From Halobaculum sp. CBA1158 (GTDB lineage: Archaea; Halobacteriota; Halobacteria; Halobacteriales; Haloferacaceae), in contig NZ_CP090371.1 of NCBI RefSeq assembly GCF_021431925.1, positions 434,001 through 498,000 on the forward strand: DNA of 64,000 nt. The letters run 5' to 3'. Below the pieces are notes generated by a model that made no database searches, was not told where the DNA came from, and saw only the letters and a program-made list of their open reading frames with translations. Position numbers and translations under genes: made by a program. Numbering within the stretch: position 1 is the first letter of the stretch; each line of letters starts with the position of its first letter. Below, piece after piece: positions 1 to 8,318 of this stretch.

Positions 1-837
1 CTCCGGTCTCGAGGGGTCACCGTCGCCGAGGCCGTGGCCGCACTCGGAGTCGATCCCGCCGATCCGCTCGCGACGGCAACGCCGGAGCCGCCGCCCCTGC
101 GACGGTCGCTCGCTGCAGCGGCCCGAGAACGGGGACACGACCACCCGGCGGACGCGGCGATCCGACGGACACAGCGAGCGCTCGCGTCGGCGACCGACGA
201 GGTCGAGCGACTGGGGGACGCGACGGCGGAACTGGCGGACGCGCGCGAGCGCGCCGCCGCGGCCGGCGCGGACGTCGAGCGCCTCCGCGAGCGCGCGGCC
301 ACGCTCCGAGGGAAACTGCAGGCGATGGACGAGACGGACATGACGATCGAGGTGAACGGGGAGAACGGAGCGAACACTGGCGTCGATCCGATCGAGGGCG
401 ACGCCAGGAGGGCGGATCTCGAGTCCGCGTTCGCGGACGCGACGCGGGCGTTGACGGTCGCCGAGACCGACCGGGTCGCGGCCGCGCAGGCGCTCGATCG
501 AGCCGAGGAGCGCGCGCGGGCCGTCCGAGACGCGCGCGAGCGACGCCTCAGCCTGCGGGACGCGCTCGCGAACCGGCGACGCGAGGCGAGACGGGACCTC
601 GCGGCCGCCCTCCAGCCGGCGTTTCCCGCGGCCCTCGACCGGATTCCCGGCGTCGACGCCGACGCGGCGGGGGAGGGACCCTCCGCGTTCGCCGGCGAGG
701 CCGTCGCCGGCCACCTGGCGGCGATCCGACTCGCGGACCGGACCGCGCCGGTCGTCGTCGCGCTCGACCGGTTCGAGGGGGCCGCGAGCGCGGCGACGCG
801 ACTCCGCGCGCCGGTCGTGCTCGTCCGGCCGGCGTGA
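1..837 (+). CDS. Haloarchaeal coiled-coil-like protein, 5' end outside window
   Basis: The frame is open from the first base, so the true start probably lies upstream; an internal GTG at 34 is possible but has no visible promoter. The protein is Ala/Arg/Glu rich with long heptad-like helical stretches (about residues 40-100 and 135-190), suggesting a coiled coil, then a globular C-terminal part ending in a short hydrophobic strand. No catalytic motif is visible. It precedes a second haloarchaeal protein and a MinD ATPase on the same strand. It resembles the haloarchaeal DUF7856 type (recollection, not checked). Function unknown; it could be a structural partner of the MinD protein. Confidence 0.75.
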   Translation, partial: LRSRGVTVAEAVAALGVDPADPLATATPEPPPLRRSLAAAARERGHDHPADAAIRRTQRALASATDEVERLGDATAELADARERAAAAGADVERLRERAATLRGKLQAMDETDMTIEVNGENGANTGVDPIEGDARRADLESAFADATRALTVAETDRVAAAQALDRAEERARAVRDARERRLSLRDALANRRREARRDLAAALQPAFPAALDRIPGVDADAAGEGPSAFAGEAVAGHLAAIRLADRTAPVVVALDRFEGAASAATRLRAPVVLVRPA

Positions 838-893
838 CCGACGCGCGCGCCGCCGGGCCGCCGGGCCGCGGGGCCGTCGATCCCGCACGGGAG

Positions 894-899
894 TTTATC
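894..899 (+). promoter_or_regulatory. TATA-like box, decides start at 925
   Basis: TTTATC lies about 28 nt before ATG 925 but only about 8 nt before the in-frame ATG 904. A leaderless transcript would therefore start at 925. Confidence 0.5.
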
Positions 900-924
900 C
901 GCGATGACGGCACCACTCCGGGCC

Positions 925-1701
925 ATGCCCGTCACGCTCGATGCGACCGCGACGACCGCCGAGGGCGTCGCGTTCGTCACCGTCCGGGTCAGCAACACCG
1001 AACCGGTCGCGCGCCGGGTTCGGCTCGCGAACCGACTCGACGGCGTCGTCCTCCCGCCGCGGCGACACGGCACTCCCGAACCCGGATGGTCCGACGACGG
1101 CTACGCCGGCGTCGTCGCCGGCGGCGACGACCTCGCCGTGGGATACGCCTGCGTCCCGAACAGAGACGGTCGGACGGCCGAGGCCACGGCGATCGACGCC
1201 GATCCGCCGGTCGAACTCGTCTCGGTCGGCGCGCCCGACGCGAGCGACGCGGACCACGTCGCCGACGCGGCGACGACGCTCGGTGCGGCTCGACCGCCCG
1301 CTGACGCGGTCGGCGGCGACGCCGACTTCGACGGGGACGGAGGCGGAGCACCACCGGACCCCTTCGGAACCGAGCCGGCTCCGGCGGCTCCTGCTCCGGC
1401 TCCGACTCCGACGGTTGCCGACGCGTCCGGGTCCCGGACGGATCCGGACGCGCCGCCGCCGGCAGTCGTCCGGTATCTGGACGCGGTCGAGACGCGTATC
1501 GAGCGCGCCGAGGCGCTCGAGGACGGAACCGTCGCCGAGGCGACCGCGTCGCTGTCGACCGGGATCGATCCCGGGGGGATCGAGGACCTCCTCGCGACCG
1601 ATGCGGAGGCGCTGTCGGCGGTCGCCGGTCGCGCGAGCGCTCTCGCGGACCGCGCGCGCGGCGTCGAGGTGCCCGCGGAGGCGATGGAGCGACTGGCGTG
1701 A
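925..1701 (+). CDS. Conserved haloarchaeal protein, DUF7857-like
   Basis: 258 residues. The N-terminal ~90 residues look like a beta-rich domain; the middle is a low-complexity Ala/Pro/Asp linker (about residues 115-175), followed by a helical C-terminal region. No enzymatic motif is visible. The stop overlaps the start of the following minD-like gene by 4 bp (GTGA), so the two are translationally coupled and probably act together. The start at 925 is chosen over ATG 904 because of the TATA-like box at 894. The DUF assignment is from memory; function is unknown. Confidence 0.75.
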   Translation: MPVTLDATATTAEGVAFVTVRVSNTEPVARRVRLANRLDGVVLPPRRHGTPEPGWSDDGYAGVVAGGDDLAVGYACVPNRDGRTAEATAIDADPPVELVSVGAPDASDADHVADAATTLGAARPPADAVGGDADFDGDGGGAPPDPFGTEPAPAAPAPAPTPTVADASGSRTDPDAPPPAVVRYLDAVETRIERAEALEDGTVAEATASLSTGIDPGGIEDLLATDAEALSAVAGRASALADRARGVEVPAEAMERLA

Positions 1702-2360
1702 TCCTCGCCGTCGCGGGCGGGAAGGGCGGCGTCGGGAAGTCGACGCTCGCGTACAACCTCGGGGCCGCGCTGGACGCGCTCGTCGTCGACGCCGACCTCG
1801 CGATGGCGAACCTCCCGGGCGGCCGCGAGCGCGGGCCGGACCTCCACGACGTGCTGGCCGGCCGCGCCGACCCGACGGAGGCGATCCGGCCCGGGCAGGT
1901 CGACCTGCTCCCGTGCGGTCGGTCGCTGTCCGGGGCGCGCCTCGCCGACGTGCGCCGTCTGCGCGAGGCGGTCGCGGTCCCCGGGTACGACCGCGTCGTG
2001 ATCGACTCGCCGGCCGGGCTTCGGGCGGACGCCGGGGTGCCGCTGGCGATCTCGGAGGCGTGCGTGCTCGCGGCGTCGCCGGCGCGGTGGGCGCTCGCCG
2101 ACGCGATGGCGGCGCGGGAGCTGGCGCGGGAACTGGACTGCGGGCTGGCTGCGGTGGCGCTCAACCGCGTCGTCGAGGAGCCCCCGACGCGCGCGGTCGG
2201 ACGGGCGCTCGGCGCGCAGGCGACCGCGGTTCCGGCGGATCCGCGGCTCGCGCGGTCGATACCGAGGGAAGAGCCGGTCGTCGACGCCGCGCCGTCGTCG
2301 TCGGCCGCGCGGGCGGTCGGGGCGCTCGCGAGGGCCGTGCGACGCTGCGGACTCGAGTAG
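1698..2360 (+). CDS. minD: MinD/ParA-family P-loop ATPase
   Basis: 220 residues starting at GTG 1698. The deviant Walker A motif GGKGGVGKST is intact near residues 7-16 with both lysines, and DADLAMANLPGG follows as the switch/A' region; a VVIDSPAG Walker B region lies mid-protein. The family forms ATP-dependent dimers that position cellular structures, and haloarchaea carry several paralogs. No amphipathic C-terminal membrane helix of the bacterial MinD type is obvious. It overlaps the upstream gene by 4 bp and converges on a TFB gene. Which numbered MinD paralog this is cannot be settled; the neighbourhood with TFB suggests the Haloferax MinD1 locus (recollection). Confidence 0.88.
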   Translation: MILAVAGGKGGVGKSTLAYNLGAALDALVVDADLAMANLPGGRERGPDLHDVLAGRADPTEAIRPGQVDLLPCGRSLSGARLADVRRLREAVAVPGYDRVVIDSPAGLRADAGVPLAISEACVLAASPARWALADAMAARELARELDCGLAAVALNRVVEEPPTRAVGRALGAQATAVPADPRLARSIPREEPVVDAAPSSSAARAVGALARAVRRCGLE

Positions 2361-2407
2361 CTGGCGGACCGTTCGATCGACGCGGGCGCTACCGTCTTCG
2401 GCGTCGC

Positions 2408-3277
2408 TTACTCCGTCCGGTTCTCCCGGAGATCGACGACCGACGACCGGAGGGTGACGGGCGTCACGTCGGCCACGTCGGCGGCGGCCGCCTGCGTGCA
2501 GTCGGCGTCGGCGTCGCGGGCGGCGAGATACAGACACGCGCCGGCGACGCCGCCGGGGTTGCGGCCGTTCGTGAGCCCCAGATCCGCGGCGAGGTCGAGG
2601 TACTCGCGGGCGTCGCGCTCCACGTCGATCGCCAGATCCAGCTCCGTGGCGAACCGCGGGAGGTACTCGGCGGGATCGATCGGCCCGACCGGGAGTCCCA
2701 ACTCGCGGTTCATCGCGTCGAAGGCGGCGCGCAGTTCGTCGGCGTCGGCCTTCGCGTCCGCGACGAGCTCTCCGCGGGTGCGCGAGACGCCGGTGACGCG
2801 GCAGGCGACGTACACGCAGGCGGCCGCGAACCCCTCCAGCGAGCGCCCGCGCAGGAGGTCGGCGTCCTGGGCCGACTCGAACAGCGTACACGCCTGATCC
2901 CTGAGCGACTCGGGCAGGCCCGCCGCCGAGACGAGCCGGCGGATCTCGGTGAAGCCGTACACGCGGTTGCGGTCGCGCTTGCTGGAGATCCGCGCCCGTG
3001 TGTGCTGGCGGCGCATGCGGGCCCACTGCCGGCGCTTGCGTCCCTTGACCCGGGTGCGCCCGATCTCCGTCGAGAGCCCGCGGTCGTGGCGCGAGCGGGT
3101 CAACGGTGCCCCCGTGCGTCGTGGGTCGCGGTCGTCGTCGGCGAAGCTCCGCCACTCTGGCCCGCGGTCGATCCGGTCCTCCGCGACGACGAGTCCGCAG
3201 TCTCGACACACGGTCTCGTCGCCGTCCGCGCGCACTCGTCCCTCGCACTCCGGACACGTCGCCGTGCTCGTTGCCAT
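2408..3277 (-). CDS. tfb: Transcription initiation factor TFB (TFIIB-like)
   Basis: 289 residues. An N-terminal zinc ribbon with C8, C11, C24 and C27 is followed by the B-reader/linker (RGPEWRSF, then GAPLTRSRHDRG) and two cyclin-like repeats (about 95-185 and 190-285). TFB binds TBP-TATA-BRE and recruits RNA polymerase. The C-terminal half is noticeably diverged from the housekeeping-type TFB at 34761, which suggests a specialised paralog. It is divergently transcribed from the gene at 3445; a TATA-like CTAAGTAT stretch on the minus strand lies about 27 nt upstream of ATG 3277. Confidence 0.93.
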   Translation of the reverse strand: MATSTATCPECEGRVRADGDETVCRDCGLVVAEDRIDRGPEWRSFADDDRDPRRTGAPLTRSRHDRGLSTEIGRTRVKGRKRRQWARMRRQHTRARISSKRDRNRVYGFTEIRRLVSAAGLPESLRDQACTLFESAQDADLLRGRSLEGFAAACVYVACRVTGVSRTRGELVADAKADADELRAAFDAMNRELGLPVGPIDPAEYLPRFATELDLAIDVERDAREYLDLAADLGLTNGRNPGGVAGACLYLAARDADADCTQAAAADVADVTPVTLRSSVVDLRENRTE

Positions 3278-3353
3278 ACTCGAACCTCGGTCCCGAAGCC
3301 ATACTTAGGTGTGGGGGAATCGCCCCCCGGCGGACCGAGGGAGCGACGCTAAG

Positions 3354-3372
3354 CGTACCGATAACCGGTACG
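3354..3372. promoter_or_regulatory. Perfect 7-5-7 inverted repeat in divergent promoter
   Basis: CGTACCG and CGGTACG arms are separated by ATAAC. The site lies between the TFB gene and the gene at 3445, upstream of both TATA-like boxes, a plausible place for a dimeric regulator. No known regulator is assigned. Confidence 0.4.
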
Positions 3373-3415
3373 TTCCCCGAACAGAACGCATTAGCTCATC
3401 GGCGAATGGCGAGAA

Positions 3416-3421
3416 TTTATA
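3416..3421 (+). promoter_or_regulatory. TATA box of the gene at 3445
   Basis: TTTATA is centred about 26 nt before ATG 3445, consistent with a leaderless transcript. This makes the ATG at 3445 the start, although the frame is open much further upstream. Confidence 0.65.
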
Positions 3422-3444
3422 TCGGGTGCCGGCGGAGTTCGCGC

Positions 3445-3960
3445 ATGGGCCTCTCGGAGATCGCCGCGGGGATCGAAGTGACCGCGCGCCAGGAGGAGCG
3501 TGGCGTCGCCGCCGTCGACGACACCGGCGACGGTCTCGTCGAGCGGTTGGCTCCCCACGCGGCGGCGTTGCCCTGTACCGCGGCGGCCGCGGCGGTCGTG
3601 CTCGAAACGCACGCTCGCGGGGTCACCGTCGGCGACAGCGCCCGCGAAGCGGGGATCGCGCCGATGACCGCGGCGAAGGCGCTCCACCGGTGCGGCGTCT
3701 CGGGCGTGTCGCCGCTGGGACCGACCGGACGGCGGGTGGTTCGCGACTGGCTCGCCGGCGACCTCTCGCGTGCGGACGCGCTCGAACTCGCCGGCGGCGA
3801 CGAGGCGGCGTTCGCGCTCGCGGGCTACGTCGAGGCGCACGAACCGATTCCGGAGCTGACCGACGCCGCCCGCGGCGGGGACGGGCGCGGCGGGAACGCG
3901 AGCGTCGAGAAGCGAGACGCGCTCGGGGAGACGATGAGTTCCGTCTCGGATCTGCGCTGA
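3445..3960 (+). CDS. Conserved haloarchaeal protein, DUF7858-like
   Basis: 171 residues. It is helical with a segment (about residues 65-110) that reads like a helix-turn-helix: a GVTVGDSAREAGI-like first helix pair and an MTAAKALHRCGV second pair. A DNA-binding or protein-binding role is therefore possible. It is divergent from the TFB at 3277 with a shared intergenic inverted repeat at 3354. The start is set by the TATA box at 3416. Family name from memory; function unknown. Confidence 0.75.
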   Translation: MGLSEIAAGIEVTARQEERGVAAVDDTGDGLVERLAPHAAALPCTAAAAAVVLETHARGVTVGDSAREAGIAPMTAAKALHRCGVSGVSPLGPTGRRVVRDWLAGDLSRADALELAGGDEAAFALAGYVEAHEPIPELTDAARGGDGRGGNASVEKRDALGETMSSVSDLR

Positions 3961-4026
3961 CACGGGTACGCATCCGGTGATTCCGTCACCGTGGTCGGCG
4001 TAATCGGCGGGGTGCCCTCGCTCCCG

Positions 4027-4800
4027 TCAGTCTCGACCGCCGCGGACGCGCTCGACGCCCGCCCGCACCCGGTCGGCGACGCCATCCCGTTCCGGATCGA
4101 GCCCCAGATCCCTCCCGAACAGCGTCTCGGTCGCGGCGACGACGCCGGCGGCGGCGCGGTCCTCGCCCAGCGCGGCCGGTCGGATCGCGGGTCCGCCGTC
4201 GGCCTCCGGGATCGTCGCGTCGGCCTCGGCGTCGCCGGCGGTCGCACCGACGGCGACGTCCAGGGGTTCGCCGTCGGGCGCGTCCACGTCATCGAGGGCG
4301 TCGCGCTGTCTGTTCCGCCCGGCCGCGCCGTGGTCGGTCGCGGGCGCGACGAGTGCGACCCGGTCGACGGCGTGGACGGCCGCGACCGCCTGATTCGACG
4401 CGATCGGCGGGGCGTCGACGATCGCGTACTCGAACTCGTCGACCGCCTCGCGGACGCGCTCCTCGAAGGCCCGTGCGGCCGCGGGCGCTTTCGCACGGGC
4501 GACGCGCTCGAACGGGGCGCGCGCCGGCGCGAGCGCGATCCGCCCCTCGACGCCGGGGTCGTGCGCGAGGTCGTACAGTCCGGTCGCGAGGGGTCGGTCG
4601 GGGTCGAGGCACAGTTCGGTCACGTCGGGGTCGATCCGTCCGGCGACGAACTCGCTCAGCCCCTGGGTCGCGTAGGCGGCGTCGAGCACGGCGACGTCGC
4701 GGCCGGCCCGCGCGAGCGCGGCGGCGCACTCCACGGCGGTTCGCGTCGTTCCCGCGCCGCCGACGCTCCCGACGAGCGCGAGCGTTCGAATCTCGGTCAT
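4027..4800 (-). CDS. MinD/ParA-like protein with degenerate P-loop
   Basis: 257 residues with overall ParA/MinD layout: an N-terminal strand, a glycine-rich loop at residues 11-20 (GSVGGAGTTR), VLDAAYATQG where the switch region should be, and AIVDAPP as a Walker B-like segment. The signature lysine and the Walker A lysine are replaced by V13 and T18, so ATP hydrolysis is doubtful. About 2.3 kb away lies an intact MinD (1698). A minus-strand TATA-like AAAGTATTT occurs about 30 nt upstream. It may be a regulatory pseudo-ATPase that pairs with the intact paralog (inference). Confidence 0.82.
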   Translation of the reverse strand: MTEIRTLALVGSVGGAGTTRTAVECAAALARAGRDVAVLDAAYATQGLSEFVAGRIDPDVTELCLDPDRPLATGLYDLAHDPGVEGRIALAPARAPFERVARAKAPAAARAFEERVREAVDEFEYAIVDAPPIASNQAVAAVHAVDRVALVAPATDHGAAGRNRQRDALDDVDAPDGEPLDVAVGATAGDAEADATIPEADGGPAIRPAALGEDRAAAGVVAATETLFGRDLGLDPERDGVADRVRAGVERVRGGRD

Positions 4801-4839
4801 ACCGCGGCTGCGTCGCGACCCGACAAATACTTTCGCGAT

Positions 4840-5262
4840 CTATTCCCCGGAAATAGACGAGGCGATCGCGTCGAGTTCGTCGTCCGAGAGGTCGGGGCGG
4901 GAGCCGGCGGCGACGTGGATCGGCCCGCCGTCGTCGTCGGCGAAGCGCGGGATGACGTGGACGTGCGCGTGCGGCACCTCCTGGCCGGCGTCGGGGCCGT
5001 CGTTGACGCCGATGGTGTGGGCGTCGGCGTCGACGGCGGCGGCTATCTCGGGCGCGAGTTCGTGGACGAGATCGAAGACCGCCCGGGACTCCTCGACGCT
5101 CAGGTCGGCGACCCGGCTTCGGTGTGCCTTCGGGATGACGAGCGTGTGGCCGGGGCTCATCGGGTTCGCGTCGAGGAACGCGAGCGCCTCGTCGGTCTCG
5201 GCGACGGTGCGGGCGGGGATGTCGCCCGCGACGATCGAACAGAAGATACAGTCGTCGGTCAT
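4840..5262 (-). CDS. HIT family hydrolase
   Basis: 140 residues. The histidine triad H98-A-H100-V-H102 near the C-terminal third, the N-terminal CIFC (C5, C8) and the segment SPGHTLVIPKAH are characteristic of Hint/Fhit-type nucleotide hydrolases acting on AMP-linked substrates such as adenosine phosphoramidates or ApnA. Length is normal. It sits downstream of udg and prs on the same strand and may belong to that transcription unit. Exact substrate is unknown. Confidence 0.93.
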   Translation of the reverse strand: MTDDCIFCSIVAGDIPARTVAETDEALAFLDANPMSPGHTLVIPKAHRSRVADLSVEESRAVFDLVHELAPEIAAAVDADAHTIGVNDGPDAGQEVPHAHVHVIPRFADDDGGPIHVAAGSRPDLSDDELDAIASSISGE

Positions 5263-5313
5263 GTCCGGTCGATCGCCTCGTGAGGGCTTGAATGTGGGGG
5301 CGGGGTCGACCGC

Positions 5314-5943
5314 TCACGGCAGGTGCGCCGTGATCCGCTCGCGGTACCGCTCCTCGCTCAGGTCCAATCGCGAGAGCCACACCTCCTGATAGCTCGGATG
5401 CAGGATCGGCAGACACGTCACCCCGAGCGTCGGACAGTCGACCGGGTCGCAGACGCGGTCGAGGAAGCCGTCGAGTTCGATCCCCTCGAACGCCAGCAGC
5501 GTCGCCGTCGCGTGTTTACCGGTGGTGACGACGACAGCGGGGTCGACGGCTTCCAGTTCGGCCGCGAGGTGACCGCGACAGTTCGCGAGTTCGCCGTCCG
5601 TCGGGTCGCGGTCCCCCTCGGGATGGCACTTCACGGCGTTCGTGTAGAAGCAGTCGTCGCTGTAGCCAACCTCGGCCATGAGCCGGCGGATCCGCCGCCC
5701 GGAGTGGCGCGACGTGTACGCACAGCCGGTGTGATTGCCGCCCTGCCACGCCTCGGCGTCGGGGTCGCCCGCGCCGGGTGCCTCGCCCACGACCGCGACG
5801 CTCGCGTCTCGGGGACCGTTCCCCCACGAGATGCGAGTCCTGGAGTCGACGAGTTCGGGGCACCGCACGCACCCGGGGTCGAGCACGAGGCGGTCGTCGG
5901 GGTCGGGGTGGTCGATATCGGGTCCCTCGAACTCACGCGTCAC
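5314..5943 (-). CDS. udg: Uracil-DNA glycosylase, Fe-S type (family 4-like)
   Basis: 209 residues from GTG 5943. Motif A GEAPG is at 53-57 and the C-terminal HPSY motif near 183. Four cysteines, C25, C28, C106 and C122 (the latter pair in NAVKC and ELANC), match the 4Fe-4S cluster ligands of family 4 enzymes. The segment after motif A is diverged from the usual PGxxEDxxGxPFVGxAG pattern, as if it were a haloarchaeal subfamily. The enzyme removes uracil from deaminated DNA. It starts 9 nt after the prs stop, so the two are probably co-transcribed. Confidence 0.88.
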   Translation of the reverse strand: MTREFEGPDIDHPDPDDRLVLDPGCVRCPELVDSRTRISWGNGPRDASVAVVGEAPGAGDPDAEAWQGGNHTGCAYTSRHSGRRIRRLMAEVGYSDDCFYTNAVKCHPEGDRDPTDGELANCRGHLAAELEAVDPAVVVTTGKHATATLLAFEGIELDGFLDRVCDPVDCPTLGVTCLPILHPSYQEVWLSRLDLSEERYRERITAHLP

Positions 5944-5952
5944 GGGTGTCGA

Positions 5953-6804
5953 TCACAGGACGTCGGCGACCGGCGGCGCGACCGACACCGCGCTCTCTGC
6001 GCGCTCTAAGGTGTCGGTCGCGACGACGCGCTCGACGCCCGCGGCGGCGAGCTTCGTCCGAGCGTTCCTCGCCAGCATCCCGTGGACGCAGGCGGCGTAC
6101 ACGTCGCCGGCGTCGCGCTCGCGAAGCGCCGCGACCGCCTCGCTCATCGTCGACCCGGTGGCGACGATGTCGTCGACGATGACCACGTCCCGGCCCGCGA
6201 CGCTCGCGTCGCTTGGCGTGACGGTCACGTCGCCGGTGTCGTAGTCGCGCTCCTTCTCGAAGAAGTCCGTCTCGCCGTCGCCGTAGGCGTCGCGGACGGC
6301 ACCCGCCAGCCCCTCCGCGGAGGCGTCGGGCCCGAGGAACAGCGGCTCGGTCAGGTCGGCGGGAAGCGGCTCCGCGAGCGCCGGCGCGGCCTCGACCACC
6401 TCGACGGGCGCGTCGAAGAACTCGGCCACGTCCGGCTCGTGGGGGGTCACGAGCACGACGCGGTCGGTGCCGGTCGAGACCGCGCGCGCGACCGCCCGGG
6501 CGGAGACGGGCTCCCCGGGCTCGAACGCGCGGTCCTGGCGGGCGTATCCCATGTACGGGAGGACGGTCGTGACCGCGCTCGCGCCGGCCTCGCGGACGGC
6601 GTCCTGCAGCTGGAGCAACTCCACGAGCGCGTCGTTGCCCTCGGTCGCGGCGACGACGACGGCCTCGCCGCCGTCGAAGCCGGGAACCGAGGCACACGTC
6701 TCGCCGTCGGGAAAGCGGTCGAATTCGGGTACTGCGAGCCGGTGCCCGGTCTCGTCGGCGAGCGCGGCCGAGAGCGCCTGTGAGGCGGACCCTGGAACGA
6801 TCAT
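5953..6804 (-). CDS. prs: Ribose-phosphate pyrophosphokinase
   Basis: 283 residues from ATG 6804. It makes PRPP from ribose 5-phosphate and ATP for nucleotide, histidine and tryptophan synthesis. The PRPP-binding loop VIVDDIVATGSTM is at 208-220; YMGYARQDRAF (84-94) contains the conserved ATP-side residues. The length fits the short archaeal class. The frame is open further upstream, but ATG 6804 gives the family N-terminus and leaves 35 nt to the preceding gene. Gene order prs-udg with 9 nt spacing implies an operon. Confidence 0.93.
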   Translation of the reverse strand: MIVPGSASQALSAALADETGHRLAVPEFDRFPDGETCASVPGFDGGEAVVVAATEGNDALVELLQLQDAVREAGASAVTTVLPYMGYARQDRAFEPGEPVSARAVARAVSTGTDRVVLVTPHEPDVAEFFDAPVEVVEAAPALAEPLPADLTEPLFLGPDASAEGLAGAVRDAYGDGETDFFEKERDYDTGDVTVTPSDASVAGRDVVIVDDIVATGSTMSEAVAALRERDAGDVYAACVHGMLARNARTKLAAAGVERVVATDTLERAESAVSVAPPVADVL

Positions 6805-6839
6805 ACCGGTTCGTCTCCCCGCCGGATACAAACGCGTTC

Positions 6840-7805
6840 CTACTCGGGCGACGGGTCGGCGGTCCCCGTCACGGTACCGGCTCCGGGCACGGCGACCGCG
6901 GCCACGTCGGGCAGGCCGAGCGTCCGCCCGCGCCAGTCGCCGTCGGCGTACACCCGGGCCTCGCCGTCGCCGGTCACCGCGACGAGGTGGCGACCCGCGA
7001 CCGCGGCGTCGACGACGCCCGACTCGGCGTGTGCGGTCCACTCGGTCGCCGTCGCGTCGGCGCGCTCGTACACCGCCGCGTCCGTGGCCGCGACCGCGCG
7101 TTCGCCCGCGGCGTCGGCGGTGACGCAGCGGAACTCGCCGTCGGCCCGGCCGTCACTCCCCGGGCCACCGCCGTCGTCCGTCATGCCACCGCCGTCTCTG
7201 CCGTCGCCGCCGGCGTCGAGGTCGCGCATCCAGCCGTTGCCGAGGGTGTACAGCGCCTCGTCGGTCACCGCCAGCGGGACGCCGCGGTCGCTCACGTCGC
7301 GAGCGTCGTCGAGGCCCGCGTACTCCAGGTCGCCGTCGGCGAGGCGGTGGATACCGTCGCCGGCGGCGACGAGTCGGCCGTCCATGCGATGCGGGTCCTC
7401 GACCGAGCCGACGGGCTCCCAGGCGTCGTCGGCGGGGACGGCGTCGCCCGCCAGTCGGGAGACTGTGCCGTCGGGGGCGGCGGCCAGCACGTCGCCGCCG
7501 ATTTCACTCGCGGGGTCACCGCTCGCGTCCGCGGCGCTTCGCACCTCGCCGACGACGCTCACGGCGACGGCGGGACCGTGTCCCGTGGGGGCGAAATCGC
7601 CGACGAGCACGTCCTCGTCGGTGGCGACGGCCACCGCGTCGCCGCGGGCGGCCACGTCGCGGGCGGTACAGCGGTGCTCGATCCCGAACTCCCCGACGAT
7701 GTCGCCGGAGACGGAGACGCTCGCGACGCCCAGCGAGGTGGCGACGAGCACCTGCACCACGTCGTCGGGGGTCGTGAACACGCGCTTCTCGGCGATGGTC
7801 GGCAT
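6840..7805 (-). CDS. Haloarchaeal beta-propeller-like protein (HVO_0234 type)
   Basis: 321 residues made of repeated beta-strand units of about 40 residues with alternating V/A and D/G turns (for example VLVATSLGVASVSV, VAVATDEDVLVGDF, LVAVTGDGEARVYA), consistent with a beta-propeller. A Gly/Asp-rich insertion lies about residues 196-218. No catalytic motif or signal peptide is seen, so it is probably cytoplasmic. It is 35 nt upstream of prs on the same strand. I recall the family being named after Haloferax HVO_0234; function is unknown. Confidence 0.75.
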   Translation of the reverse strand: MPTIAEKRVFTTPDDVVQVLVATSLGVASVSVSGDIVGEFGIEHRCTARDVAARGDAVAVATDEDVLVGDFAPTGHGPAVAVSVVGEVRSAADASGDPASEIGGDVLAAAPDGTVSRLAGDAVPADDAWEPVGSVEDPHRMDGRLVAAGDGIHRLADGDLEYAGLDDARDVSDRGVPLAVTDEALYTLGNGWMRDLDAGGDGRDGGGMTDDGGGPGSDGRADGEFRCVTADAAGERAVAATDAAVYERADATATEWTAHAESGVVDAAVAGRHLVAVTGDGEARVYADGDWRGRTLGLPDVAAVAVPGAGTVTGTADPSPE

Positions 7806-7939
7806 GCCCGGGCGTCCGGCGGCGGGGCGAATAAGCCCCGCGGAGCGCCGCCGCGTGGGACCCGCGGGCCACGGAAACGAGCGGCAGGGAAACGCGAGGC
7901 ATCGAAACGCTTAGTGTCGGAGTGCGCCAACGCCGGCGC

Positions 7940-8206
7940 ATGCAGAAGCTCATCGTCCACGGCGACCCCGGCGTCCGCAAGGACGGCGTCATCGAGTACG
8001 ACGGCGAGGAGATGCGCGTCTTCGCCGTCCAGCGCCAGGGCGACTTCCACGGCCCCGACGAGCCCCAGTTGTGGTGCACCATCGGTACCGACGACGAGCG
8101 CGAGGACTTCGAGCGACGGAACTACGTCCCCCACTGGCTCGAGGTCGACACCATCGAGGCGGAGGCGGTCGACGTCCTGGTCGCCGGCGGCGACCTCACG
8201 GTCTGA
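7940..8206 (+). CDS. Small haloarchaeal protein (HAH_0734 family)
   Basis: 88 residues. It begins MQKLIVHGDPGV and is beta-rich and acidic, without membrane segments or cysteine clusters other than a single Cys. ATG 7940 is preferred to the in-frame GTG 7922 because a TATA-like GCTTAGTG lies about 28 nt upstream of it. It is divergent from the beta-propeller gene. The family name is from memory; function unknown. Confidence 0.78.
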   Translation: MQKLIVHGDPGVRKDGVIEYDGEEMRVFAVQRQGDFHGPDEPQLWCTIGTDDEREDFERRNYVPHWLEVDTIEAEAVDVLVAGGDLTV

Positions 8207-8318
8207 TCGGCGTCCGGCGCTCGACTCCGCCTCCGTCTCACGACCCCCTCACCCGATCGCGACCGATACCCTCTCCTCTCGCGACACCGCGACACCCGCG
8301 ATACGCTCGGATCGTCGC

